DNA from: a virus
Strand: one strand, 5' to 3'
Length of the DNA: 20,415 nucleotides
Virus record (IMG/VR): IMGVR_UViG_3300031578_000432
Span: 1 to 20,415 of that record
The notes below the pieces were generated by a model. It was given only the letters and a program-made list of their open reading frames with translations, had not been told where the DNA came from and ran no database searches. Numbering within the stretch: position 1 is the first letter of the stretch; each line of letters starts with the position of its first letter. Of this stretch, positions 7,930-14,521 are shown one piece after another. The position numbers were made by a program, and so were the translations under genes.

Positions 7930-9260
7930 CTTCTGCACGGCTCCCGCAAGTTCAGTAGTTCTCGCCTGTTTTCTTCCAAAAACTCGTAAGTTGGAATTAT
8001 CTCTTTAGTAAACAACTCCTGAGAGGTTTTTTCTATAACCCCAACCCCGTAATCGACATCGAAAACATACATGCCCAGGTCCGGCCTCGATGCCCTCAGC
8101 TCCGCCCAGGCCTTCCAGACATCGCCGCACCAAAGACCCTTCCTGACGTTGACAGGGCATTGAAGCCCTTCCGACGTCGGGTTGCAGTCGTGGACTACGA
8201 TAAATCCGTTTTCCGTTATGAGATTAAGCGCGTTATTTATATCTCTCAAAGCCTGTTCGGCCGTATGCAGGCCATCGACAAAAATCAGGTCGAACTTTTC
8301 ACCCCTGTAACTCTCGAAGAAGTCGTCAGAAGTCATTCTGTATTTGCAATCCTCATTCGGGTCGACACCCGTCTTGTAATCGCAATTTATCTTATTGAAA
8401 TTCGTTGCGGCATTGTCTACGCCGATTTCCAGGTACCGGGACAGGTGATGTTTGCTGATTAGGTCATTGATAATATCCGTCCTCAACACGCAATAATCAC
8501 CTAAGTGCGCGGAATATTTCCCAGGATTATCTCTGATACATTTCGGCAGTTCGGACAAACCTGTGAAACTGAACTCATAACCGGGCCGGCCGAACAGGTC
8601 GATACCCTCGCTTCTGCATTTCTCGATATTCTCTATGTTCGTATATTCCGGCCTGTCGCATTCCGTATGAGAGAAAGCGCAGAGTTTTTCCGCTATCCTT
8701 TCCGCACTCATCAAGTAGGCAAAATGCCACCCGGCATTAGGTAATATTAGCCGATCTTCTTTGCCCTGCCGTAATTGCCGGGCCGATTCGTAGTCTTTGT
8801 AACGGCAGAAAGCAGGCCATATCCAATCCCTCTTTTGGCGGCAGTTAAGCCAGTAATAATAGTTGCGCATACTCAGCCTGCCGGGTAAATTGGTCATTTT
8901 TATAATCGGCATGACATCGGCACTGACGATCTCATCGGCGTCGGTAAGGATAATTGTATCGTCGGGAAGGCATACGGTTTTCAAATAATCGTCGATAGAT
9001 TCCCTCTGTCCCCATTCATTGGCCCAGGCATCCGTAGCGTGATATGCGGTATGTTGAGAGATAATATGAACGATTCTGTCTTTGTGCTTCCTGTATCGCT
9101 CGCTGTTTTCGCAGAAATACAGGGGCTTTGGCTTGCCGGTATAAGTCCTGTCGGATTCGACCAGAACGAATTTATCGACAAGGCCGGACAGCTCTTCCAG
9201 GCGAATATCCAGAAGGTCGAACTCGTCATAAAACATAAAAGTATTGTAAATTAAGCCCAT
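7926..9260 (-). CDS. Two-domain enzyme: N-terminal GT17-like glycosyltransferase, C-terminal methyltransferase
   Basis: Starting at the ATG at 9260 (AGGA 7 nt upstream) gives 444 residues. Residues 1-250 resemble glycosyltransferase family 17: FYDEFDLLDIRLEEL near the start, FVLVESDRTYTGKPKPL (31-47), ILTDADE (104-110) as the metal/donor site, and GWHFAY (177-182). Residues about 255-444 form a Methyltransf_24-like domain with RYLEIGVD (275-282), FVDGLHT (327-333) and VVHDCNP (355-361), ending in WAELRASRPDL and DYGVGVI. GT17 enzymes add N-acetylglucosamine in eukaryotes; bacterial and phage members are not assigned. The fusion suggests addition and methylation of a sugar by one protein. It is the first gene of the glycan block. 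Confidence 0.85.
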   Translation of the reverse strand: MGLIYNTFMFYDEFDLLDIRLEELSGLVDKFVLVESDRTYTGKPKPLYFCENSERYRKHKDRIVHIISQHTAYHATDAWANEWGQRESIDDYLKTVCLPDDTIILTDADEIVSADVMPIIKMTNLPGRLSMRNYYYWLNCRQKRDWIWPAFCRYKDYESARQLRQGKEDRLILPNAGWHFAYLMSAERIAEKLCAFSHTECDRPEYTNIENIEKCRSEGIDLFGRPGYEFSFTGLSELPKCIRDNPGKYSAHLGDYCVLRTDIINDLISKHHLSRYLEIGVDNAATNFNKINCDYKTGVDPNEDCKYRMTSDDFFESYRGEKFDLIFVDGLHTAEQALRDINNALNLITENGFIVVHDCNPTSEGLQCPVNVRKGLWCGDVWKAWAELRASRPDLGMYVFDVDYGVGVIEKTSQELFTKEIIPTYEFLEENRRELLNLREPCRR

Positions 9261-9283
9261 GTTTATTCCTATAAAACATCCGT

Positions 9284-9310
9284 GCGGGAGAGACAACGCA
9301 TCCCTCCCGC
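9284..9310 (-). terminator. Terminator-like hairpin between the decoration gene and the glycan block
   Basis: On the minus strand, GCGGGAGGGA (9310-9301) pairs with TCTCTCCCGC (9293-9284) with one G-U pair and a 7-nt loop. The T-rich stretch GTTTTAT starts only about 6 nt after the stem, so this is weaker than a standard intrinsic terminator. It may act as a partial terminator or an RNA processing/stability signal that lowers expression of the transferases relative to the virion proteins. Confidence 0.5.
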
Positions 9311-9338
9311 CGAATGCCAAGACGAAAGGACTATTCTG

Positions 9339-9773
9339 TTACGCGAACAATCTCTGATACGTCAGTCGCAGATTCAACGGACCGACAATACACACTCCGG
9401 CATTGACCGTTTGTGTACCGGTTACATCGACCTGGAGTTCTGTATTGGCTGCTATGTCGGCACATGCGGCCGCCGTCATAGTTCCATCAACGTCAGTCAG
9501 GGCCGTATTCGTACCGATAGCGATATCGCCGAGCTGAGTAGTGCCGTTCATCAGTAGAAGGTGTGAACTCGAGACGTTCCCAGCCGTCAAAATCTGGGCC
9601 TTCATCGCCAGCAGTTTGCAACGGGCGAACAGCTCGAATTTGGAGGCATCTGTAGCCTTGGGAATCAGTCCCGCCGCATCCGACGCCGTTACCGTTGAAG
9701 TACCGCTAATATTGGGAATTTGCATTTCAGCCGCTGCGTGATACAGCGGATCTGTGTAAACTTCGCCAGACAT
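9339..9773 (-). CDS. Probable capsid decoration / minor structural protein
   Basis: The ATG at 9773 follows AGGAG by 8 nt and gives 144 residues. The N-terminus MSGEVYTDPLYHAAAEMQ is followed by Thr/Ala-rich beta sequence. The C-terminal half has TQLGDIAIGTNTAL, then DIAANTELQVDVTGTQTVNAG, and ends LNLRLTYQRLFA. This pattern of small strands is common in proteins encoded right after phage major capsid genes, which usually decorate the head surface. An upstream in-frame ATG at 9836 is less likely because it lacks a ribosome site and passes through the hairpin and promoter region. Function is inferred from position and composition. Confidence 0.7.
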   Translation of the reverse strand: MSGEVYTDPLYHAAAEMQIPNISGTSTVTASDAAGLIPKATDASKFELFARCKLLAMKAQILTAGNVSSSHLLLMNGTTQLGDIAIGTNTALTDVDGTMTAAACADIAANTELQVDVTGTQTVNAGVCIVGPLNLRLTYQRLFA

Positions 9774-9796
9774 ATTAATTTCTCCTAAAAATAGGG

Positions 9797-9824
9797 TTGA
9801 CTTGTTGATTTGAGGTGATACAAT
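9797..9824 (+). promoter_or_regulatory. Predicted sigma-70-type promoter for the plus-strand HNH gene
   Basis: TTGACT at 9797-9802 and TACAAT at 9819-9824 are separated by 16 bp. Each matches the -35 and -10 consensus at five of six positions. It lies about 70 bp before the HNH start, on the correct strand. Its presence gives the inserted endonuclease its own transcription. Confidence 0.6.
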
Positions 9825-9829
9825 AGAAT

Positions 9830-9864
9830 GAGCCACAGATGAGGTTATGACTCACCTGCGGCTC
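9830..9864. other. 14-bp-stem hairpin in the HNH leader
   Basis: GAGCCACAGATGAG (9830-9843) and CTCACCTGCGGCTC (9851-9864) form a 14-bp stem around a 7-nt loop. In minus-strand RNA all 14 positions pair, two as G-U. In plus-strand RNA two become A-C mismatches. No clear T-tract follows on the minus strand. It may be a regulatory hairpin, or the former transcription end of the capsid gene. Confidence 0.55.
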
Positions 9865-9894
9865 TAAACACGACAATCTATTAAGGAGATCGCC

Positions 9895-10389
9895 ATGTCT
9901 GAGACAATTCAAACAAAACGATGCACAAGATGCAAGGAAGTTAAATCCCTTACGGAATTTTACCGAGACAAGATCAAACTTGATGGCCATAGCAGCCAGT
10001 GTAAAATTTGCAATATCAATCGAATCAAGGTATCCCGCCAAACGGAACGAGGTAGGATTATGTCCTGTAAAGTCTCGCTTCATTACCGGCAAAAACACCC
10101 CGAAAGACATAAAACCTCCCAGAAACACTATCGCCATACTGAAAAAGGCAGAACTTTCGGTCGAGTCTCCAACCTTCTCATAAGACTCTTCCATCCGGAA
10201 AAATGGAAGGCAAGAAGAGCCGTCCAACATGCCGTTCAAGCTGGCAAAATAGTTCCTGTTCATACTCTCAACTGCCAGAATTGCCAGCAAAAGGCACAGG
10301 AATACCATCATACTAACGGCTATGAGCCGGTGTTTTGGTTTATTGTCATTCCTCTTTGTAAACAATGTCACCGCCTTGTTCATAAGTAG
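9895..10389 (+). CDS. HNH homing-endonuclease-like protein
   Basis: This is the only gene on the plus strand. AAGGAG lies 6 nt before the ATG. The 164-residue protein has an N-terminal zinc module with CTRC (10-13) and CKIC (36-39). Its C-terminal HNH-type site has CQNC (127-130), HHTNGY (138-143) and PLCKQCHRLVH (153-163). Free-standing HNH genes of this type cut DNA near their insertion site and spread by homing. It ends 4 nt from the capsid stop codon, tail to tail. Basic residues dominate the middle. It could alternatively be a degenerate member that only binds DNA, but the key His, Asn and Cys residues are all present. Confidence 0.85.
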   Translation: MSETIQTKRCTRCKEVKSLTEFYRDKIKLDGHSSQCKICNINRIKVSRQTERGRIMSCKVSLHYRQKHPERHKTSQKHYRHTEKGRTFGRVSNLLIRLFHPEKWKARRAVQHAVQAGKIVPVHTLNCQNCQQKAQEYHHTNGYEPVFWFIVIPLCKQCHRLVHK

Positions 10390-10393
10390 TTGC

Positions 10394-11368
10394 CTATTCA
10401 GCACTTGTGCCATGAATAATATGAGGGGTCCACCCCTTGGTCGTATCCACACTATCCCCGGTCTTGCTGACCGTGTCGCACCATATACTCTTGAAGGTCG
10501 TCAGGGCCCGCCAAGCGATAGACTTGTCCCGCCCGTGGTCCTTTACCTCATAAGTAATGAGAGGCGCCATGACCGGTATCTCCATCACCGCATCGTCGCC
10601 GAAAACCACAAACTCCCCGTAAGAAGTATTAAAAGAGTTGGAAAGGATGTGGTTCTCTTTAACGAACCGGCAGTTGTATATCTTGCCCGCCTCGTTGGTC
10701 AGTCGCTGCTCCGGCTTGGTGTACTTGTAAACATCTATCCATGCCGTATCGTCTGTGAGACCGCGGAGCGCCTTTACCGATGCGACACATACGTAGTTGC
10801 CCTCGTTATCGAAGGGCGGCACGTTCCAGATCGTCAACTGATCGCAGATGTTCTTAACGTGGTAGCTGTTAAGATTCGAAGCAGCGGTGTCCGTCGTTGT
10901 TCCGGCTGTACCCAGGATGAATGAATCGGTGGTGGTACAGGTGTACTTTGCGAGCGTGTCCTTGAAGGCCGCTGCACATGCCCGGTCGAGCGTTTGGGCC
11001 TGGTGGTTCCTCAGCCGCTTGTGGATCATGTTGTCGATATTGAACTCCGACAGCTTTTCGATCTTGCCGGTATACGGAATAGCAAGACCGTACTCGGCAA
11101 TAGTCGCCGTGCCCTGCCCGAGCACGAAGGTGGCCCTCGGCATGGTAGTGGTCTCGACAAGGGTTCCGTGAGTGCCGGGAATATCGCCGATCTTATCGAA
11201 GAGGACGATTCCGCCCTTAGACCCTGCGTTCAGCGTGTCTTCCTTGATGTTACAGAACTGGGTGAATCTCATTAACGGCTGGGATGCGTCCCAGATTTTA
11301 TGTGACAATCGCGGGTTGGTCAGATAACCGCCGAGCGTGGTTGTCATCCATAATTGTTGTGATGCCAT
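10394..11368 (-). CDS. Major capsid protein, N4 gp56-like family
   Basis: The 324-residue protein opens with MASQQLWMTTTLGGYLTN, passes LMRFTQFCNI (32-41), and then GGIVLFDKIGDIPGTHGTL with ETTTMP, the signature I associate with the N4 gp56-type HK97-fold capsid proteins. AEYGLAIPYTGKIEKLSEF and a long helix-like region with AQTLDRACAAAF follow. The length fits the family. AAGGAG is 8 nt before the ATG, and the gene follows the scaffold gene by 22 nt. The protein forms the head shell. The HNH gene on the other strand abuts its 3' end. Confidence 0.9.
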   Translation of the reverse strand: MASQQLWMTTTLGGYLTNPRLSHKIWDASQPLMRFTQFCNIKEDTLNAGSKGGIVLFDKIGDIPGTHGTLVETTTMPRATFVLGQGTATIAEYGLAIPYTGKIEKLSEFNIDNMIHKRLRNHQAQTLDRACAAAFKDTLAKYTCTTTDSFILGTAGTTTDTAASNLNSYHVKNICDQLTIWNVPPFDNEGNYVCVASVKALRGLTDDTAWIDVYKYTKPEQRLTNEAGKIYNCRFVKENHILSNSFNTSYGEFVVFGDDAVMEIPVMAPLITYEVKDHGRDKSIAWRALTTFKSIWCDTVSKTGDSVDTTKGWTPHIIHGTSAE

Positions 11369-11390
11369 TTTTAATACTCCTTAAAATCAA

Positions 11391-12170
11391 CTAAGGAGCG
11401 ACCGTCTGCGTTTGTGCGCGTCTGGCTCTCCTTTGTTGGACATAACTTTCACCGGTCAATTCCGGCGTTTCCGCTGCTGTTGAAGGAGATGTCGTTCCCG
11501 ATGCGGCAAGTCCGGAGGCTTTAGCGGCCGCAGCGGCCTTGACCTTGGCATCCGCCTCGGTTTTGGCACGTTCGGTCTCAGCCTCTTTCCTGCCTTCGGC
11601 CTTTAAGGACTTTATATGATCGCGGGCATTTTCAACGGCACTTTTGATACGTTCTTCCGGGGTTTCGAAAGGAGAGGTATTTTTCTCCAGGAAATGTCTA
11701 ACGATAACCTCGTTAGGCCCGTTGTCGCAAACATCCGGGTACTTCGCCCTGACGTTCTGCGCAAGCAGCTCCTGCTTGAATTTCGCACTCAGATTACCGA
11801 CAAGTTCTTTGACCTGCTTTCCGGTCACGTACTCTTCGGCATCTTCTTCATCCGAGCCGGCTGCCGGCGCATTTGCGCCCGGGCCGCCGTGGAGCCTCGA
11901 ATAGTCGACGTAGGGACCTATCGTATCCAAAAGCTGCTTGTTACGAGCCGCTTCCTGGGCCGTCTGGGTCAGCTTCGCCTGAAGCTCCTTCTGGCTTTCC
12001 TGAAGCTTTGCGTGCTCTGCCTTGTAGTCGGTTTGGTCCTCGGCTGCTGCCGCCGCTGCGCCTGCGCTGTCATTGTCGCCCGCTGTTTGATCCGCTTCAA
12101 TTGTCCCGGCATCTTGCTGGGGTTGGCCTGCGGATACATCGTCATTTTGAATATTCTCATTTTCTGCCAT
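11391..12170 (-). CDS. Probable head scaffolding protein
   Basis: Starting at the ATG at 12170 (AAGGAG 8 nt upstream) gives 259 residues. An acidic, Asp/Ala-rich N-terminus is followed by a helical segment DYKAEHAKLQESQKELQAKL, a central VTGKQVKELVGNLSAKFKQE, a Lys/Glu/Ala helix, and a basic end with QQRRARRAQ. Highly helical, charged composition directly before the major capsid gene is characteristic of scaffolding proteins, whose basic C-terminus binds the coat protein. No protease motif was seen. An earlier in-frame ATG at 12263 lies inside the terminator hairpin and is unlikely. Confidence 0.8.
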   Translation of the reverse strand: MAENENIQNDDVSAGQPQQDAGTIEADQTAGDNDSAGAAAAAAEDQTDYKAEHAKLQESQKELQAKLTQTAQEAARNKQLLDTIGPYVDYSRLHGGPGANAPAAGSDEEDAEEYVTGKQVKELVGNLSAKFKQELLAQNVRAKYPDVCDNGPNEVIVRHFLEKNTSPFETPEERIKSAVENARDHIKSLKAEGRKEAETERAKTEADAKVKAAAAAKASGLAASGTTSPSTAAETPELTGESYVQQRRARRAQTQTVAP

Positions 12171-12230
12171 CTTCGTATCTCCTTTTTCTGCGCTTGAGTC
12201 CCGTTGGGATTGTTCAAGCTGATTACATAT

Positions 12231-12278
12231 AAATAAAAAACCCGCATCCAACTCGGCACACACCGAATCGAATACGGG
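12231..12278 (-). terminator. Strong intrinsic terminator upstream of the scaffold gene
   Basis: On the minus strand, the arm at 12278-12263 pairs with the arm at 12256-12241 over 16 positions, four of them G-U, with a 6-nt loop. TTTTTTATTT (12240-12231) follows directly. It closes the block of small genes ending with the Tat-signal gene. The scaffold and capsid genes therefore need read-through or a promoter I could not identify with confidence. Confidence 0.85.
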
Positions 12279-12313
12279 CTTCTTTTCGCTTATCGTATCG
12301 CTATAATAGCGTT

Positions 12314-12808
12314 TTAAGTTTTAGAAAGAGCTAACTTAGGGATGTATTGGCAACTATAGTTCTGGAACTCCACCTGAAACGGTCCATTCTTACTAATCAA
12401 TGAAGCGCTAAATGACAGTACATCACCGTAATGCCAATCGAGACGCCAAAGTTCGTGTTTGCCAATCCAATAGACAGAATCCTCAGCAGCAACGAGGTCT
12501 TGGCAAACATCGAGAGTCGGCAGGGCAATCGTAGTATCATCGGGAAGACCATTCTTGCTTCTTCCACATCCACAAATGCCAATCACGTTATCCGAATGAT
12601 TCGCAAAAAGGTGGAACCCTCGCCAATCCAAACTCACAAAATGCCCTTCGTTCATCAGTTCGCAACCTACCAAGCCGCGAGCCAAGGGATGGCTCTTGTT
12701 TAGCGGTGTACCTAACAGTGGCTTTGCTACGGCCTTAGAAGTACAACCAATACCAAGCAAACCGATTGCCGACTGAAAACATCTATGTATAAAACTTCGT
12801 CTATTCAT
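12314..12808 (-). CDS. Tat-signal secreted or lipoprotein-like protein with a short LamG-start motif
   Basis: The 164-residue protein starts MNRRSFIHRCF, a twin-arginine signal (RRSFI), followed by a hydrophobic stretch (AIGLLGIGC, 14-22) and AVA at 26-28 as a possible cleavage site. GIGC is a weak lipobox. Residues 38-55 (KSHPLARGLVGCELMNEG) resemble the start of LamG/concanavalin-like phage proteins, but the protein is too short for a full LamG domain and the rest (with DWRGFHLF, LPTLDVCQDL, YWIGKHELWRLDW) is not recognised. The start overlaps the upstream gene as ATGA. A phage-encoded folded protein exported by the host Tat system would be unusual inside a head module; it might act at the cell surface or in superinfection exclusion. 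Confidence 0.65.
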   Translation of the reverse strand: MNRRSFIHRCFQSAIGLLGIGCTSKAVAKPLLGTPLNKSHPLARGLVGCELMNEGHFVSLDWRGFHLFANHSDNVIGICGCGRSKNGLPDDTTIALPTLDVCQDLVAAEDSVYWIGKHELWRLDWHYGDVLSFSASLISKNGPFQVEFQNYSCQYIPKLALSKT

Positions 12809-13005
12809 TCTTTCACCTTGCTTCTCTTCGTCATAAAGACGTCTTTAACTTGACCGTCCCGCAAATGGACCTCGACAGTTACCTGTCCCGTGAATCCCTC
12901 CCGCTCCGGCACACGCGCCATTATCTGCTCGCCGAGCGATGTCTTGACGGCCTCGCTCCTGAGTATCGTACTGGTTCGAGACAGGCTTTTTGTTCCGTTA
13001 CTCAT
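12805..13005 (-). CDS. Small conserved-looking phage protein (66 residues), function unknown
   Basis: The ATG at 13005 lies within the last 8 nt of the upstream gene, and GAGGAAG is upstream. The N-terminal part is Ser/Thr/Lys-rich. The C-terminal half, GFTGQVTVEVHLRDGQVKDV, is a compact beta-hairpin-type domain that I recognise as common in small phage proteins without a known role. A longer frame starting at 13059 would overlap the previous gene by 60 nt and adds an Arg-rich, unlikely leader. It overlaps the Tat-signal gene by 4 nt. Confidence 0.65.
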   Translation of the reverse strand: MSNGTKSLSRTSTILRSEAVKTSLGEQIMARVPEREGFTGQVTVEVHLRDGQVKDVFMTKRSKVKE

Positions 13006-13300
13006 GCTTGCCCATCGCTTCCTCAACAACCGATTCCCGCTCAATCTCGGCGGCCTCATCGATCGCTATATTGATTCGGTCGAGAAACTCGTTGATTGCC
13101 AGGAGCCGGTAGCGGCACTTGTTCATTTCGGCCAGGTCATTCCATTCGGTACTGATAAGTTGCTGCTCAAGACCCCGCCTGGTTTCAAGCAGGTCGGGCA
13201 GAATAATATCCTGCCAGCCCGGGGACGCTATCATGGCCCTGAGCTTACTTGCCTTTCGCAGCGATTCGTTGATTTCTTCCGGTGGCTGATTCTCGTTCAT
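12998..13300 (-). CDS. Helical phage protein of 100 residues, function unknown
   Basis: The protein is almost wholly helix-like and charged: MNENQPPEEINESLRKASKL, then MIASPGWQDIILPDLLETRRGLEQQLIS, and finally RYRLLAINEFLDRINIAIDEAAEIERE. The pattern ASPGW followed by a leucine helix occurs in small phage proteins near head genes. It starts by an ATGA overlap with the upstream zinc-ribbon gene and overlaps the next gene by 8 nt. It may be a head-assembly or packaging accessory protein, on position alone. Confidence 0.65.
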   Translation of the reverse strand: MNENQPPEEINESLRKASKLRAMIASPGWQDIILPDLLETRRGLEQQLISTEWNDLAEMNKCRYRLLAINEFLDRINIAIDEAAEIERESVVEEAMGKHE

Positions 13301-13623
13301 TTGACTATATCCGCATTGCCTAATATATCATTTTGAGTAACCATATCTGAAATCATTGCCTTACATCTTCTTCCTAAACTTTGCCGAATGCCTTTTATTA
13401 AACAATCGTCTATTCTGTCCCATACTGTCGCAGGTTCACCACCATTTAATATTTTATCTCTGCATTCAAGACATATATCAACAGCAGGTCGACAAGGGAT
13501 GTGTTTTTCATTATCATTTATTTGCTCTAAAACTATCGTTGTGAACCATAGCCGATAATCTCCAGATTGCCCACCCTGAAATTTCCTGCTTTCACCACAT
13601 ATATCACAAAATATTTGTATCAT
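13297..13623 (-). CDS. Cysteine-rich zinc-ribbon-like protein (108 residues)
   Basis: It has CDIC (6-9) and, after a beta-rich middle (DYRLWFTTIVLEQI), CLEC (51-54), a Cys4 arrangement typical of a zinc ribbon. The rest contains WDRIDDCLIKGIRQSLGRRC, which is helical and basic. Its start is preceded by AAGGAG, which lies inside the upstream mini-gene, and their stop and start overlap as TAATG. The sequence looks more AT-rich than the transferase genes. No enzymatic motif is visible. Confidence 0.72.
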   Translation of the reverse strand: MIQIFCDICGESRKFQGGQSGDYRLWFTTIVLEQINDNEKHIPCRPAVDICLECRDKILNGGEPATVWDRIDDCLIKGIRQSLGRRCKAMISDMVTQNDILGNADIVK

Positions 13624-13685
13624 TACAGGTCTCCTTGATTATTTATTCCATATAAATCTGTCACTTCATATACTGCGTGTGCCAT
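13623..13685 (-). CDS. Possible 20-codon mini-gene
   Basis: AGAGG lies 7 nt before an ATG whose frame encodes MAHAVYEVTDLYGINNQGDL and stops in a TAATG overlap with the next gene. The codons for its last residues carry the AAGGAG used by that gene. It may serve mainly to couple translation, or be a real micropeptide. Confidence 0.4.
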   Translation of the reverse strand: MAHAVYEVTDLYGINNQGDL

Positions 13686-13700
13686 CTTTTATCCTCTCAC

Positions 13701-14054
13701 TCATTTCAATACTTTCTCCAGCCTCACAACAATAGCTTCGCATTCTTCCGCCAAATCATCGTTCGTAATATACCTGGCCCCGCCGAGCCAACTGAGCCGG
13801 CTGATTAAAAGATGAAGAACCTCGTGTTTTGCATGGGACTCGGGACCTGGGTCTATCTTGGCGGAATCCTTGCTAATTTCAGTATTCAGACTTACCCTTG
13901 CGGCTTTATCTTGCTCCCAAATCGTCGCTCCTGCATATTGACCGTCCAGCTTCTCATGGAAAAAGTCTATGCGGTACTGAGTCAGGCCCAGTTCCTTCTG
14001 CCATCGCAGGAACTCGGCCTTGAAACGCTTGAAATAAATTTTAGATGTTAACAT
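13701..14054 (-). CDS. HExxH-type metallopeptidase-like protein
   Basis: The 117-residue protein has HEVLH at 77-81 inside a helix (AKHEVLHLLISRL), the zinc-binding and catalytic motif of zincins. EE at 103-104 could provide the third ligand. Residues 10-45 (FKAEFLRWQKELGLTQYRID, then a strand with GQYAGATIW) match the usual beta-strand part before the active-site helix in small SprT- or IrrE-like domains. The ATG at 14054 is chosen because it fits the start of the domain; 14090 is an alternative. Peptidase activity is not certain, since many small phage zincins have no proven substrate. A role in head processing is possible but unsupported. Confidence 0.65.
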   Translation of the reverse strand: MLTSKIYFKRFKAEFLRWQKELGLTQYRIDFFHEKLDGQYAGATIWEQDKAARVSLNTEISKDSAKIDPGPESHAKHEVLHLLISRLSWLGGARYITNDDLAEECEAIVVRLEKVLK

Positions 14055-14175
14055 ATAGATTTTCTCTATAGGATTCTTTGGCAATGTCATCGGCAGTACC
14101 AGCGTCTTCGTTTGGCGTATCCACTATCCAATACGGTTCTTTGTTTCCAAACGCCATTTGCCATTCAATGCTCAT
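14041..14175 (-). CDS. Small protein of 44 residues, unknown function
   Basis: It starts in a TAATG overlap with the upstream gene and reads MSIEWQMAFGNKEPYWIVDT, followed by an acidic stretch (PNEDAGTADDIAKES) and ends YVNI. It fills the gap between two supported genes and overlaps the metallopeptidase-like gene by 14 nt. There is no recognisable domain. It is supported by gap filling and coupling only. Confidence 0.5.
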   Translation of the reverse strand: MSIEWQMAFGNKEPYWIVDTPNEDAGTADDIAKESYRENLYVNI

Positions 14176-14501
14176 TATTCAAATCCCTGCTTCCTTGCCT
14201 TTTTTTCCCGCCTGGCCTTTATGGAATCTTCCTGCTTGCTCAGATCGTCCGGCATACTAATCTTGTGGACCTCGAAGGTATAATCGTACTTTTTCTTCTT
14301 GTCATTCTCGTTGCTGTTACTACTGATTCTCGTCAGCTTGATTTCGGCCTTAACGGTAATGACCTTGCCAATGTCCTTTTCGTCAAAAGAGGACACGCCG
14401 GCCACACCCTCGTCGCTGTAATAGACGGTCGGGTAGTATTTAGCTTTTTTGCCCCTGGTTGACATAGTTTCCGGCTTTTCGCCCAAGTCAATTTCTTTCA
14501 T
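14175..14501 (-). CDS. Phage structural or DNA-packaging accessory protein (108 residues), unassigned
   Basis: AAAGGTGAAGAT precedes the ATG. Residues 13-32 (MSTRGKKAKYYPTVYYSDEG) are followed by beta-strands with KVITVKAEIKLTRISS, a linker of Asn/Asp/Lys, another strand YDYTFEVHKISMP, and a basic helical tail KARREKKARKQ. This beta-barrel-like core with a basic tail resembles small phage head-associated proteins I have seen near portal genes, but I cannot name the family. It is followed by a TAATG overlap. Confidence 0.62.
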   Translation of the reverse strand: MKEIDLGEKPETMSTRGKKAKYYPTVYYSDEGVAGVSSFDEKDIGKVITVKAEIKLTRISSNSNENDKKKKYDYTFEVHKISMPDDLSKQEDSIKARREKKARKQGFE

Positions 14502-14521
14502 ATCTTCACCTTTTTAACAGT

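Noticed and set aside
9775-10452. Minus-strand open frame of 225 codons opposite the HNH gene
   Set aside because: Its sequence has no recognisable fold or ribosome site, overlaps the capsid 3' end, and the opposite strand has a clear HNH motif set.
11616-12197. Plus-strand open frame of 193 codons opposite the scaffold gene
   Set aside because: Cys/Leu-rich translation typical of antisense to a Lys/Glu/Ala helix protein; no ribosome site.
12171-12263. Upstream extension of the scaffold protein to an ATG at 12263
   Set aside because: The extension runs through the terminator hairpin, whereas the ATG at 12170 has a strong AAGGAG.
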